From Collinsella sp. (lineage in GTDB: Bacteria > Actinomycetota > Coriobacteriia > Coriobacteriales > Coriobacteriaceae), in the NCBI GenBank assembly GCA_019419585.1, contig DXZQ01000028.1, positions 1 through 31,478 of the forward strand: a stretch of 31,478 nucleotides of DNA, written 5' to 3'. Numbering within the stretch: position 1 is the first letter of the stretch; every line of letters begins with the position of its first letter. The notes under the pieces are model-generated. The model searched no databases, was not told the DNA's origin, and saw only the letters and a list, made by a program, of their open reading frames with translations. Positions 15,942 to 24,169 of this stretch are shown one piece after another. The translations under genes and the position numbers were made by a program.

Positions 15942-16466
15942 ATGTCGGACGATCTTCATCAAACTTCGTCAGGCAAGCGCCTGGACGTCATTAGCTGGGA
16001 CGAGTTCTTTATGAGCGTGGCCATCGCCGCACAGCGCCGCAGCAAGGACCCCAACACGCAGGTGGGTGCGTGCATCGCCAGCACCAACCACCGTATCCTT
16101 TCGGTGGGCTACAACGGTACGCCCTCGGCGCTCAACGACGACTTTTTCCCGTGGGGTACGAGCGACGACCCGCTGCAGGACAAGCACAACTACGTGGTCC
16201 ATGCCGAGGCCAACGCCGTGCTCAACTACCGTGGCTCGCTCAAGGACCTCGAGGGTTCCACGGTCTACGTCACGCTGTTCCCGTGCCATGACTGCGCCAA
16301 GATTTTGGCGCAGGTGGGTGTGGGCGAGGTTGTCTACCTGGACAACAAGTACGCCGACACCGACGACGGCCGCATCAGCCGCCGCATTCTCGACTCCTGC
16401 GGTATTAGCTACCGCCAGGTTATCGTCGATGTTCACATCGGTACCGAGGGGCAGGCTCAGCAGTAG
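15942..16466 (+). CDS. Deoxycytidylate (dCMP) deaminase
   Basis: The 174-aa cytoplasmic enzyme should convert dCMP to dUMP, supplying thymidylate synthesis. ATG 15942 is seven bases after GGAGGTG; the longer frame from 15906 lacks a site. The zinc motifs are intact: H87 and E89 in HAEANAV, and C115/C118 in PCHDC. The loop NTQVGACIA and the NGTPS segment are typical of the ComEB/dCMP deaminase branch. Length is normal. The C terminus lacks any extra domain. It stands between coaX and the NifU-like gene without tight coupling to either. Confidence 0.92.
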   Translation: MSDDLHQTSSGKRLDVISWDEFFMSVAIAAQRRSKDPNTQVGACIASTNHRILSVGYNGTPSALNDDFFPWGTSDDPLQDKHNYVVHAEANAVLNYRGSLKDLEGSTVYVTLFPCHDCAKILAQVGVGEVVYLDNKYADTDDGRISRRILDSCGISYRQVIVDVHIGTEGQAQQ

Positions 16467-16600
16467 CGCGTGACAATGCCAGCTGGTAACAACAGGCAGC
16501 CAAAAGAGCCCCGTCCCAAATTGACTGCTCGTGAAAGTCGTGTCCGTGCGCATGGATGGCTCGTGAGCGGGTACATGGCTGTAGTAACATAGCCCCTGTC

Positions 16601-16616
16601 CGCGGGCGCGCCCGCG
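16601..16616. promoter_or_regulatory. GC palindrome in the leader of the NifU-like gene
   Basis: CGCGGGCGCGCCCGCG is a perfect 16-bp palindrome, 11 bp downstream of a TAACAT -10-like hexamer (16585-16590) and just before the ribosome site. It may be an operator; the promoter call is weak. Confidence 0.3.
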
Positions 16617-16638
16617 TTATTGTGAGAAAGGAGCCCCT

Positions 16639-16917
16639 GTGGCTGTTAACGAAGAGCTGCTTAAGAAGGTTCTTGAAGAGATCCGCCCCAACCTGCAGGC
16701 TGACGGCGGCGATATGGAGTATGTGGGTGTTGACGACGAGGGCGTCGTCAAACTGGAGCTGCAGGGTGCCTGCGCCGGCTGCCCTATGAGCGCGCTGACT
16801 CTGTCCATGGGTATCGAGCGCATCCTGAAGGAGCATGTGCCCGGCGTTACCCGTGTCGAGCAGGTTAATGCCTCCGGCGAGACCGACGACCTGTACGACG
16901 AGTACGCGCCGTTCTAA
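16639..16917 (+). CDS. NifU C-terminal-domain Fe-S scaffold protein
   Basis: The 92-aa protein starts at GTG 16639, with GAAAGGAG just upstream. It is a single NifU-like domain with the conserved RPNLQADGGD and the cluster-binding CAGC (C45, C48). Such stand-alone domains carry a 4Fe-4S cluster between dimers and deliver it to client enzymes. That suits a cell with cluster-rich enzymes such as the plasmalogen synthase-like protein. No other iron-sulfur assembly genes lie nearby. A terminator follows at 16967. Confidence 0.9.
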   Translation: MAVNEELLKKVLEEIRPNLQADGGDMEYVGVDDEGVVKLELQGACAGCPMSALTLSMGIERILKEHVPGVTRVEQVNASGETDDLYDEYAPF

Positions 16918-16966
16918 GATGCGAAAGCTGCGGACGGCATACTCCGCATAGACGTTACGCCCAAAT

Positions 16967-17001
16967 ATGCGGCTGCGAGCGCAAGGCCCGCGGCCGCATT
17001 T
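16967..17001 (+). terminator. Terminator of the NifU-like gene
   Basis: An 11-bp stem ATGCGGCTGCG/CGCGGCCGCAT (one U-G pair) is followed by TTTGT. It also removes the longer potential N terminus of lgt from consideration. Confidence 0.75.
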
Positions 17002-17026
17002 GTATGTAGGGAATAGGAGGGTCGAC

Positions 17027-17848
17027 ATGCTCAACGACTTCTACCATATGCTTGATCCCGTCGCGATTTCGGCGGGGCCCATCACGATTTACTGGTATGG
17101 TCTGGCCTATGTGGTCGGTGCCCTGCTCACGGCGGTCGTCATGTACCGCACGCAGCGTCGCTGGGGCTTTAGCATCACGATTGACGACCTGACGAGTGTC
17201 GTGGTCGGCGTGGTCTTTGGCCTTATCATTGGCGCCCGTCTGTTCTACGTCATCTTTTACGGCGACGGCTACTACTGGGCGCACCCGCTCGAGATCTTTG
17301 CCACCAACGAGGGCGGCATGAGCTTCCACGGTGGCCTGGTCGGTGGCATCTTGGGCGGCATCATCGTGTGCCGCATGTATAAGCTCGATGCATGGACTTT
17401 GGCAGACCTTGCCGTCATTGGCGCTCCGCTGGCCCTGTGCCTGGGCCGTTGTGCCAACTTTGTCAACGGTGAGCTGTGGGGCAAGCCGACCGATCTGCCC
17501 TGGGGCGTGGTCTTCGGTGGCACCGCGGGCGATATGCCGCGTCACCCCTCCCAGCTCTACGAGGCATTTCTTGAGGGCATTGTGCTCTTTTGCATTCTGC
17601 AGGTGCTCAGCCGCAAAAAGCCGCTGCTGCCCCAGGGCACGTTTATGGGCGTGTTTGTGATGGGTTACGGCATCGTCCGCTTCCTCGTCGAGTTCGTGCG
17701 CGTGCCCGACGCCCAGCTGGGCTATCTGCTGGGCGGCGTCATCACGATGGGTCAGCTGCTGAGCCTTCCGCTCGTTATTGCGGGCCTGGCGCTCGTCATC
17801 TTTGCTCGTCGCCGCAATCGCCCCCAGCGCATCTACCTCGACGCTTAA
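17027..17848 (+). CDS. lgt: Prolipoprotein diacylglyceryl transferase
   Basis: The 273-aa membrane enzyme transfers diacylglyceryl from phosphatidylglycerol to the lipobox cysteine of prolipoproteins. ATG 17027 follows GGAGG; the frame open from 16967 begins inside a terminator. About seven helices are visible. The signature GRCANFVNGELWG spans residues 140-152, with R141 equivalent to E. coli R143. SFHGGLVGG contains H101, equivalent to H103. The C terminus is basic (RRRNRPQR). Length is normal. It is probably monocistronic. Confidence 0.95.
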   Translation: MLNDFYHMLDPVAISAGPITIYWYGLAYVVGALLTAVVMYRTQRRWGFSITIDDLTSVVVGVVFGLIIGARLFYVIFYGDGYYWAHPLEIFATNEGGMSFHGGLVGGILGGIIVCRMYKLDAWTLADLAVIGAPLALCLGRCANFVNGELWGKPTDLPWGVVFGGTAGDMPRHPSQLYEAFLEGIVLFCILQVLSRKKPLLPQGTFMGVFVMGYGIVRFLVEFVRVPDAQLGYLLGGVITMGQLLSLPLVIAGLALVIFARRRNRPQRIYLDA

Positions 17849-17893
17849 CCACCACATACGACCACAAAGGGGGCAGGCACCTTTGTGGTGGTT
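17848..17893. repeat. REP-like hairpin after lgt
   Basis: Outer arms AACCACCACA/TGTGGTGGTT and inner arms CCACAAAGG/CCTTTGTGG flank a purine-rich GGGCAGGCA loop. The alternate pairings and the CAAAGGG core resemble the TGTGACAAAGGGAC copies near the left end. It may also end lgt transcripts. Confidence 0.5.
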
Positions 17894-17928
17894 TGCTGGG
17901 CAATGATGACAGAACCGTAACGTTTCCC

Positions 17929-17973
17929 CAGATAAAACCTGCCAAAATAAACCTGTCCCTTTTTGGCAGGTTT
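17929..17973. repeat. REP-like element, inverted partner of 22795-22832
   Basis: The 38-bp segment 17929-17966 is the reverse complement of 22795-22832 with one difference. It also forms its own hairpin, AAACCTGCCAAAA with TTTTTGGCAGGTTT. It lies 20 bp before the DUF6020-like gene. Confidence 0.75.
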
Positions 17974-17993
17974 CTAGAAAGGCTCTTTGGACT

Positions 17994-20177
17994 GTGAAGG
18001 ATTCCGATCTCTCCACAACGGCTGCGCGCGACGCGGCCCGCATCGTCTGGTTTAAGCGCTACCCCGCCAAGCAGACGCTCATCGCATTTCTGCTCGCGCT
18101 GTTGGCGACCACGGCGTTTTCCATCGATCCCGCCCCGGTGTCGAGCAACGCAGTCTTGGCGATTGACCCCAAAGCCTCGGGCATGCTGTACGTGTGCTAC
18201 GAGGTGCTCCTCTCGTTTGCCGGCCATACCGACGCGGTCATGCTGCTTGCGCTTGCCTGCCTGCTCACGCTGCCGTTTCGCTACGTGTTCTTTGGCCGTG
18301 GCGACACCTGGCGTCCATCGATCATTCTGCCGTCGCTGTTTTTCGCCATCTGCATGGTGTTCGGCCGCAGCTACGACCTCACCGACTCGGCCGAGATTGT
18401 TCTTGGCGACAAGGCCCGCATCATCTGTGCCTGGATTGGCGGCGCGGGCTGGATGCTCTTGGCGATCGTTGCCTTCTACCTGGCTTTTGAGTGTCTAGAT
18501 TGGCTGAGCTCTCGGCGCATTCCGTTTTCCGAAGCGCACTTTGGCCGCGTATGGCGTGTGGCTCACGCCGTGCTCTCGGCCCATCCCTTTGCCGGGCCCT
18601 TCCTGGTGCTTATGATCGCCTGGGCGCCCACGCTCATCGCTTCGCTGCCCGGCCTTTTTATGGGAGATACGGGTGCGCAGATTCGCCAGTGGTTCAACTA
18701 TCCCAACGGCACGAGCGACTACCTGCGCCTACTCAACCCCAATGTCCTGCTCAACGGGCATCACCCGGTCGTGCACACGGCCATTATCGGCTCGTGCGTT
18801 CAACTGGGGCTTTCGGTCTTTAACAGCGCCAATGCGGGGCTTGCCATCTACACCTGCGCTCAGTTCGTCATTACGGCCGCCTGCATGGCCTATTCCGTCT
18901 CGTCGCTGCGCAAACTGGGCGTGAGCCTGCCGGTCCGCGGCGTGATCTTGCTGTTCTTTGTGTTTATGCCCATGTTCTCTAACTACGCGGCCCTGCTCAC
19001 CAAAGACGTGCTCTTTGCCGACGCGTTTTTGGTGCTGTTGGTGCAGACCGTGAAGCTCGTGGCCTGCGGCCTGCCCCGTCGCGATGCCAATGCCGAGCGT
19101 GCGGGCGAGAAGGCCCCCGTGCTCTTTGCGCGCCATGACTGGCTGTTGTTTGCGCTTGCTGCCATGGGTTCCACGTTTTTGCGCAATGGAGGCCTGGTGT
19201 TTCCGCTGGCGGCGTGTATGATCGCGGCGGCGTTTTGCGCATGGGATGTACATGTCGCTCGTCGTGCGGCTAAGCAGACGGGCACCGCGGTCTCATGCGT
19301 CACGCCGCGATTCCGCTGGGTTGGCGTCCTCGCGGTGCTCGCGCTCTGCCTTGCCTCTAATATGTACTTCACCAAGGTCTTTATGCCGGCGCACGACATC
19401 ACGCCCGGCTCCAAGCGCGAAATTCTCTCGATTCCGTTCCAGCAGACGGCTCGTTTCGTTCAAAAGCACGATGGCCTCAACTCGGGTGTCAACCCCACGG
19501 TAAAGGAGGACGGCACCATCGTGGAGGCGCCCTGCGACGGTTTGGTGACCGACGAGGAGCGCGTCGTGATCGATCGCGTGCTCAAGTACGAGAACCTGGG
19601 CCGCCGCTACAACCCTGACAAGTCCGATGCCGTCAAGAACTGCTTTAACGAGTACGCCTCGCAGGAGGACATCAAGGCCTATTTTGAGGTCTGGGCGCAG
19701 ATGTTCAAAAAGGATCCCGAGTGCTATATTTCGGCGCTTATCAATAACTACTATGGTTATTTTTATCCGAGCGCGCGCGATGCCTGGGTCTACAGCACGG
19801 CGCGTAGTGCCGAGATCATGGCGCGTCCCGACAACCTCAAGTACTTCGACTTCCATCCAGTTGACAGCAACGTGGTGCGCTGGTGCGACCACCTGGTCAA
19901 TCTGTACCGTGTGGCGGTGCAGCGCATCCCGTTTATTTCGCTCACCATGAGCTCGGCCACCTATGTGTGGATCATGATCGCCGTGGTGGTCTACCTGCTG
20001 CGTCGTCATTCATGGCGTGCGCTGGCGATCTGGGTGCCGCTGTTGGGCGTGCTCGCCGTGTGCCTGATTGGTCCGTGCAACGGCTCGACCTACATGCGCT
20101 ACCTGTATCCGGTCATTGCCTGCATGCCCTTCGCCATCGGCGCCACCGTCACCCGCAGCGACTTCCTCTGGTCCTAA
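17994..20177 (+). CDS. DUF6020-like polytopic membrane protein (GT-C type)
   Basis: The 727-aa protein starts at GTG 17994, with AAAGG about 12 bases upstream. About a dozen hydrophobic helices span residues 28-460. After the helix ending ASLPGLF, the segment GDTGAQIRQWFNYPNG (from about 224) carries an acidic residue (D225) where GT-C glycosyltransferases have their catalytic aspartate. A soluble domain (about 465-645) follows, with Cys in APCDG, KNCFNE and PECY. Two or three helices end the protein. The pattern fits DUF6020 membrane proteins, thought to resemble GT-C glycosyltransferases acting on polyprenyl-linked sugars. The sugar and acceptor are unknown. The gene has no partner in an operon. 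Confidence 0.7.
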   Translation: MKDSDLSTTAARDAARIVWFKRYPAKQTLIAFLLALLATTAFSIDPAPVSSNAVLAIDPKASGMLYVCYEVLLSFAGHTDAVMLLALACLLTLPFRYVFFGRGDTWRPSIILPSLFFAICMVFGRSYDLTDSAEIVLGDKARIICAWIGGAGWMLLAIVAFYLAFECLDWLSSRRIPFSEAHFGRVWRVAHAVLSAHPFAGPFLVLMIAWAPTLIASLPGLFMGDTGAQIRQWFNYPNGTSDYLRLLNPNVLLNGHHPVVHTAIIGSCVQLGLSVFNSANAGLAIYTCAQFVITAACMAYSVSSLRKLGVSLPVRGVILLFFVFMPMFSNYAALLTKDVLFADAFLVLLVQTVKLVACGLPRRDANAERAGEKAPVLFARHDWLLFALAAMGSTFLRNGGLVFPLAACMIAAAFCAWDVHVARRAAKQTGTAVSCVTPRFRWVGVLAVLALCLASNMYFTKVFMPAHDITPGSKREILSIPFQQTARFVQKHDGLNSGVNPTVKEDGTIVEAPCDGLVTDEERVVIDRVLKYENLGRRYNPDKSDAVKNCFNEYASQEDIKAYFEVWAQMFKKDPECYISALINNYYGYFYPSARDAWVYSTARSAEIMARPDNLKYFDFHPVDSNVVRWCDHLVNLYRVAVQRIPFISLTMSSATYVWIMIAVVVYLLRRHSWRALAIWVPLLGVLAVCLIGPCNGSTYMRYLYPVIACMPFAIGATVTRSDFLWS

Positions 20178-20178
20178 C

Positions 20179-20219
20179 TTGGTGCATTGTGGTCAGGTTT
20201 CTTTGCACCAAAGGGGGCA
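20179..20219. repeat. Hairpin and decayed REP-like sequence before the yebC-family gene
   Basis: TTGGTGCA (20179-20186) pairs with TGCACCAA (20204-20211), and AAAGGGGGCA follows, the same ten bases as in the element after lgt. No T-run follows. It may both end DUF6020 transcripts and be a remnant of the repeat family. Confidence 0.4.
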
Positions 20220-20341
20220 TCATCACGGCGCCTTCATTTTGGGGTTTATCTCGCAGGCCAGTAGGTATATCATAACGACGTTTGTTTATATTGCCCGAGC
20301 ATTCGCGCTGGGCTTTAGGTCGAAACCGATAGGAGACACGT

Positions 20342-21148
20342 ATGTCCGGACACTCTAAGTGGGCCACAACCAAGCATCGTAAGGGCGCGCAGGACGCCAA
20401 GCGTTCCGCCCTCTTCTCCAAGCTCAGCCGCAACATCACCGTTGCTGCCCGTCTCGGCGGCGACCCGCTGCCCGAGAACAACGCCAGCCTCGCCGCTGCC
20501 GTTGCCAAGGCCAAGGCTCAGTCCATGCCTAAGGACAAGATCAAGTCCGCTATCGACAAGGCTTTTGGTTCGGGTGCCGACGCCGCCGTCTACGAGAACA
20601 TCGTGTACGAGGGCTACGGTCCCGCCGGTGTCGCCGTCTACGTCGACTGCCTGACCGACAACCGCAACCGTACCGCCGCTGATGTCCGTTCCGCCTTCTC
20701 CCACGCTGGTGGCAACCTGGGCACCTCCGGCTCCGTCGCCTTCCAGTTTGAGCGCAAGGGCCAGATCGTCGTCGCCAAGGAGATCCTGGATGAGAACGCC
20801 AAGAAGGAGACCATGATCGCCAACGGTGCTGCCGGTGACGAGGATGAGTTCATGATGGCTATCGCCGAGGCCGGTGGCGAGGACTACGAGGATGCCGGCG
20901 AGGAGTGGATCGTCTGGACTGCTGCCAACGAGGTCATGGCTGTCTCCAAGGCGCTCGAGGAGCAGGGTGTCCAGGTCAAGGGCTCCGAGACCACCATGGT
21001 CCCGACCACCCCGACCGAGGTTTCCGGCGCCGACGCCAAGAAGGTCCAGCGCCTCATCGACCGTCTTGAGGAGCTCGACGACGTCCAGGACGTCTACAGC
21101 ACCATGGACATGACCGACGAGGTCATCGCTGCCCTCGAGGAGGAGTAG
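20342..21148 (+). CDS. YebC/PmpR/TACO1-family protein
   Basis: The 268-aa protein begins MSGHSKWATTKHRK, close to the family's MAGHSKW-NIKHRK start, with AGGAG upstream of ATG 20342. The three-domain family signature continues with GYGPAG (about 91-96), TDNRNRTAADVR (about 105-116) and GGNLGTSGSVAFQF (about 123-136). Members were long annotated as transcriptional regulators. More recent work assigns YebC/TACO1 proteins a role in helping ribosomes pass polyproline stretches. The protein is slightly longer than usual (about 240-250). Codon use is strongly biased towards C/G-ending codons, as in highly expressed genes. A terminator ends it. Confidence 0.95.
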   Translation: MSGHSKWATTKHRKGAQDAKRSALFSKLSRNITVAARLGGDPLPENNASLAAAVAKAKAQSMPKDKIKSAIDKAFGSGADAAVYENIVYEGYGPAGVAVYVDCLTDNRNRTAADVRSAFSHAGGNLGTSGSVAFQFERKGQIVVAKEILDENAKKETMIANGAAGDEDEFMMAIAEAGGEDYEDAGEEWIVWTAANEVMAVSKALEEQGVQVKGSETTMVPTTPTEVSGADAKKVQRLIDRLEELDDVQDVYSTMDMTDEVIAALEEE

Positions 21149-21217
21149 CGCCAGCACGGATTGAGCCGTGCATATCTGGGCATAATGAAGCGAGCATGCA
21201 AGCCTCGTGGAATAGAT

Positions 21218-21264
21218 GAGCCGGATCCGCGTGCGTAGAGCACCGGACCCGGCTCTTTTATAAT
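21218..21264 (+). terminator. Terminator of the yebC-family gene, overlapping a TATAAT
   Basis: GAGCCGGATCCG pairs with CGGACCCGGCTC (one mismatch), followed by TTTT. The T-run overlaps a perfect TATAAT (21259-21264) that may be the -10 of the amaP operon; no good -35 is visible. Confidence 0.8.
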
Positions 21265-21314
21265 GATGCGAACCGTTTTGCATTTCGAGAGCCGAGATTT
21301 GAAGGGAGCGCCGC

Positions 21315-21860
21315 GTGCGCGTACTCAAACGAGCCCTAGCGATCGTGTATCTTGCCGCCACCATCGTGGCGCTGGGTACGCTTGTCTGCCAGTTTTGGGG
21401 GCCGTATACGTATCGCTTTATGCTGCTGATGCGCGACCCCATGCCGCGCATCGTCGTGACGGCGTGCGCCGGCGTCGTGGCGATCGGCGTACTGCTGAGC
21501 TTTTTCCGCCTGATGTTCGCCCGTCGCGAACCGTCCTGCGTGCATCCGGCGGGGGAGCGCAATATCGAGGTTACCCTTGCGGCGCTTTCTTCGTGCGCCA
21601 GGGTTGCTGCCGAGCGCGACGACCGCGTGATGGTCGAGCATGTCAAGGCTCGCGTCCAAGGTCCCGACGATTCGCACGTCCGTTTTAAGGTCGAGGCTAT
21701 CGCGCTTGATGATAAGGACGTGGCATCTCTGGCTACCGCGATGCAGCAGCGCATCGAAGAAGCCTGCGATACCATGCTCGGCGCGCCGGGTACGACCGCG
21801 CGCGTCCGTTTTTTGCCGTCCAAGACTACCGTCCAGACCGTGGAGGTTTCCGGTGAGTGA
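21315..21860 (+). CDS. amaP: Alkaline-shock-response membrane anchor protein AmaP
   Basis: The 181-aa protein starts at GTG 21315 after AAGGGAG. Two N-terminal membrane helices (about 8-28 and 45-68) are joined by a short loop. A soluble domain of about 110 residues follows, with the alternating strand/helix look of AmaP/Asp23-interacting proteins (NIEVTLAAL, FKVEAIALDDKDV). AmaP anchors Asp23 at the membrane in Staphylococcus aureus. The gene order amaP, DUF2273, asp23 seen here is the conserved one. Its stop overlaps the start of the next gene by 8 bp, implying coupled translation. Confidence 0.8.
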   Translation: MRVLKRALAIVYLAATIVALGTLVCQFWGPYTYRFMLLMRDPMPRIVVTACAGVVAIGVLLSFFRLMFARREPSCVHPAGERNIEVTLAALSSCARVAAERDDRVMVEHVKARVQGPDDSHVRFKVEAIALDDKDVASLATAMQQRIEEACDTMLGAPGTTARVRFLPSKTTVQTVEVSGE

Positions 21861-22230
21861 TACCAATCAAGATAAGACCGCTCGTACGCCGCGCCTGACG
21901 ATTGACCAGAGCGCCACGTCGGCGAGCGAACCTGTTGATTCCAAAGCAGAGGCAACCGAGTTACAAGACGCGGTAGCCGCGGATTTTGACGAGGCTATGG
22001 GTCTCATCAAGGGTACGGGCGCTGCCATCTGGAGCTATGCTGTGCGTCATCCCAACACCACGCTCGGCGCCGTCGCCGGCTTTATCCTCGCCGTGTTGGT
22101 GCTCACGTTGGGCCTGTGGGACACGCTCGTCATTGCATTCTTCGTGCTGATCGGCGCTGTGATCGGCCAAATTCGCGACGGCGAGAACGGGATCGTCAAC
22201 TTCTTCGGCCGTCTGTTTAGCGGCCGCTAA
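21853..22230 (+). CDS. DUF2273 family small membrane protein
   Basis: The 125-aa protein starts at GTG 21853, six bases after GGAGG, inside the end of amaP; the open frame upstream of it is only a shadow of amaP. The first 70 residues are hydrophilic. Two closely spaced hydrophobic helices (about 73-112) are separated by a short LGLWDT turn. The family's characteristic ending G-IVNFFGRLFSGR is present (about 113-125). DUF2273 proteins accompany Asp23 family proteins in the envelope stress operon. The usual family length is about 60-70 aa, so the N-terminal extension is unusual. Confidence 0.8.
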   Translation: MSDTNQDKTARTPRLTIDQSATSASEPVDSKAEATELQDAVAADFDEAMGLIKGTGAAIWSYAVRHPNTTLGAVAGFILAVLVLTLGLWDTLVIAFFVLIGAVIGQIRDGENGIVNFFGRLFSGR

Positions 22231-22274
22231 TATGTATTCGACTGTCGCATCCGCGGCAGGCATAAGGAGGAACC

Positions 22275-22790
22275 ATGGCTTTTAACACGAAGGTCGATGT
22301 GACCGATACCGAGCTCGAGGAGAACGAAGCGGTCGTCGCCGAAGCCGAGGACGTGACGCTCGAGGACGAGGCTCTTGTCGAGGCCGAGTCCGATGAGGAT
22401 GAGGACGACGAGGAAGCGGATGAGTCCGAGGACTCGCTGACCTATTCCAACGGCGTGATCGAGAAGATCGTTGCCATGGCCACCCGCGAGGTTCCGCACG
22501 TTCTGGGCATGAAGGGTAACCTCATGCACTTTGTGCAGGAGCAGTTTGGTGCCGAGAATCTGACCAAGGGCGTGACGGTCGAGGTCACCGACGATAATCG
22601 CGTGGTCGTCAACATTTCCGTCATCATCGAGTACGGCGCCTATGCGCCCGCGATCTTCGACGATGTTAAGGCACGTGTCACCGAGCGCCTTGCCGCGATG
22701 ACCGGCCTTGAGGTGGCGGGCGTCAACCTGCGCATCGAGGATGTCATCACCCCCGAGGAGTACGAGCACCGCACCAGCCAGCACGAATAA
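22275..22790 (+). CDS. Asp23/Gls24 family envelope stress protein
   Basis: The 171-aa protein starts at ATG 22275 after AAGGAGG. Residues 1-54 are strongly acidic (ENEAVVAEAED, ESDEDEDDEEADESED). The Asp23 domain then begins at YSNGVIEKIVAMATREVPHV (about 56-75) and continues with the family-like VEVTDDNRVVVNISVI. Asp23 binds AmaP at the membrane and is induced by alkaline or envelope stress in staphylococci. The acidic extension is not needed for the fold and may be a lineage feature. The gene is third in the amaP-DUF2273-asp23 operon. Confidence 0.9.
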   Translation: MAFNTKVDVTDTELEENEAVVAEAEDVTLEDEALVEAESDEDEDDEEADESEDSLTYSNGVIEKIVAMATREVPHVLGMKGNLMHFVQEQFGAENLTKGVTVEVTDDNRVVVNISVIIEYGAYAPAIFDDVKARVTERLAAMTGLEVAGVNLRIEDVITPEEYEHRTSQHE

Positions 22791-22794
22791 CCTT

Positions 22795-22832
22795 CCAAAA
22801 AGGGACAGGTTTGTTTTGGCAGGTTTTATCTG
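22795..22832. repeat. REP-like element, inverted partner of 17929-17966
   Basis: The 38 bp are the reverse complement of 17929-17966 with a single G/A difference. They start four bases after the asp23 stop codon. Confidence 0.75.
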
Positions 22833-22844
22833 CGAAAACATTAA

Positions 22845-22884
22845 ACGGCCGACCGCGCAAGCAAAAGCGTGGCCGGCCGTTTTT
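22845..22884 (+). terminator. Terminator of the amaP-asp23 operon
   Basis: A 14-bp stem with one mismatch (ACGGCCGACCGCGC with GCGTGGCCGGCCGT) has a short A-rich loop and is followed by TTTTT. Confidence 0.92.
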
Positions 22885-22996
22885 GTACGCTCCCGATATA
22901 GTCATACCGCTCGTCTAACTAAGGGTTGCAATCCCCGCGTTCCGCGTTACTCTAATGGGCGCATTGTTTCCAAATTGTTAACGAGGGGTTGCCGTA

Positions 22997-24019
22997 ATGG
23001 CCGACGAGCACGAAACAGAAAGCAAGGCATGGGCAATTGAGGCCGCTGCGGCAGAGGCGGCGTCGCGTGCTGCCGAGGAGGTGCATCGTCCTCCCGTAGT
23101 GCCGATGGAGCGCGTGGTCGATCGCGATGTTATCGAGCGGGGCGAGCGCGCTGGTCGCAAGCGCAGCCAGGAGCCGGGCTTTCTGCGCTTTTTTGCCGAG
23201 CTCAATTTGGGCCTGATCCTCACGGCCTTTGCCATCGTCGCGTTTAAAACCCCTAATCACTTTGCTTTTGGCGGCACCTCGGGCGTGTCGGTCATTCTGT
23301 CCACGCTGTTCCCGACCCTGCCCGTCGGCGTCTTTATGTGGATTATCAATGCGGTCCTGGTCGTTCTGGGCTTTATCTTTTTGGAGCGCAAGGCAATCCT
23401 GTGGAGTGTCTTTGCCTCGTTTGCGCTGTCCGCCTATGTTTCGCTGTTTGAGCTCTTTATTCCGACCGATGTCTCGATGACGGGCGATATGTGGCTCGAC
23501 CTGTGCTTTGCCGTGATTCTGCCGGCGCTCGGCAGCGCCATCGTCTTTGATATTGGTGCCTCGACGGGCGGCACGGACATCCTCGCCGTGATTCTCAAAC
23601 GCCGCACGACGCTTGAGATCGGCCGTGCGCTGCTGCTGGTCGATATCGGCATCGTGACCATCGCGGCCTTCTTGTACGGCCCGCGCGTCGGTCTGTATTG
23701 CGTGCTCGGCCTGTTTGCCAAGACGCTTGTGGTCGACAAAGCCATCGAGAGCATCCACCTGCGTAAAGTCTGCACGGTCATTTGCTCCGAGCCCCTTAAG
23801 GTCGAGGAGTTTATCGTCAAGCATCTCAACCGTACGGCGACTATCAGCCGCGGCTACGGTGCTTTCTCGGGCAAGTGCGTGACGGTGATCATGAGCGTGC
23901 TAAGCCGTCGCGAGGCCGTGCAACTGCGCCGCTATGCGCGCGAAGTCGATCCGGGTGCCTTTATCACGATCGTCGACAGCTCCGAGATCGTCGGCAAGGG
24001 TTTCCGCGGAACGAACTAA
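22997..24019 (+). CDS. YitT family membrane protein
   Basis: The 340-aa protein starts at ATG 22997 after GAGGGG. An Ala/Glu-rich cytoplasmic part (1-60) precedes the YitT domain. Five to six helices include PNHFAFGGTSGVSVIL (about 88-103) and FDIGASTGGTDILA (about 183-196), the duplicated G-T/G-S glycine-rich motif of the family. A C-terminal DUF2179 domain (about 255-335) has ATISRGYGAFSGK, matching the glycine-rich loop of that domain. The molecular function of YitT proteins is not settled; transport or signalling is likely. The N-terminal hydrophilic extension is longer than usual. Confidence 0.9.
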   Translation: MADEHETESKAWAIEAAAAEAASRAAEEVHRPPVVPMERVVDRDVIERGERAGRKRSQEPGFLRFFAELNLGLILTAFAIVAFKTPNHFAFGGTSGVSVILSTLFPTLPVGVFMWIINAVLVVLGFIFLERKAILWSVFASFALSAYVSLFELFIPTDVSMTGDMWLDLCFAVILPALGSAIVFDIGASTGGTDILAVILKRRTTLEIGRALLLVDIGIVTIAAFLYGPRVGLYCVLGLFAKTLVVDKAIESIHLRKVCTVICSEPLKVEEFIVKHLNRTATISRGYGAFSGKCVTVIMSVLSRREAVQLRRYAREVDPGAFITIVDSSEIVGKGFRGTN

Positions 24020-24056
24020 CGCGGTCGAGCTCATCAAACAATCGAATAGCGCCCTG

Positions 24057-24107
24057 CGCATTGCAAATGCGTCATGTTGGAGTATTTGTCCCCACATTGG
24101 GTGATAA
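24057..24107 (+). promoter_or_regulatory. Palindrome and -10-like element before the zinc-ribbon gene
   Basis: CGCATT-GCA-AATGCG (24057-24071) is a short inverted repeat. GATAAT (24102-24107) is preceded by TGGG and resembles a -10. The -35 is not clear. The 150-bp leader holds no other gene. Confidence 0.3.
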
Positions 24108-24169
24108 TGATGCCAAAGACATCGTTTGCGATCCAGATGATTCGCTCAAGATACGAAGGGATGATCTCG

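Noticed and set aside
20315..21955. 546-codon minus-strand frame over the yebC-family gene and amaP
   Set aside because: It spans two genes and a terminator, and its composition is that of a shadow frame.
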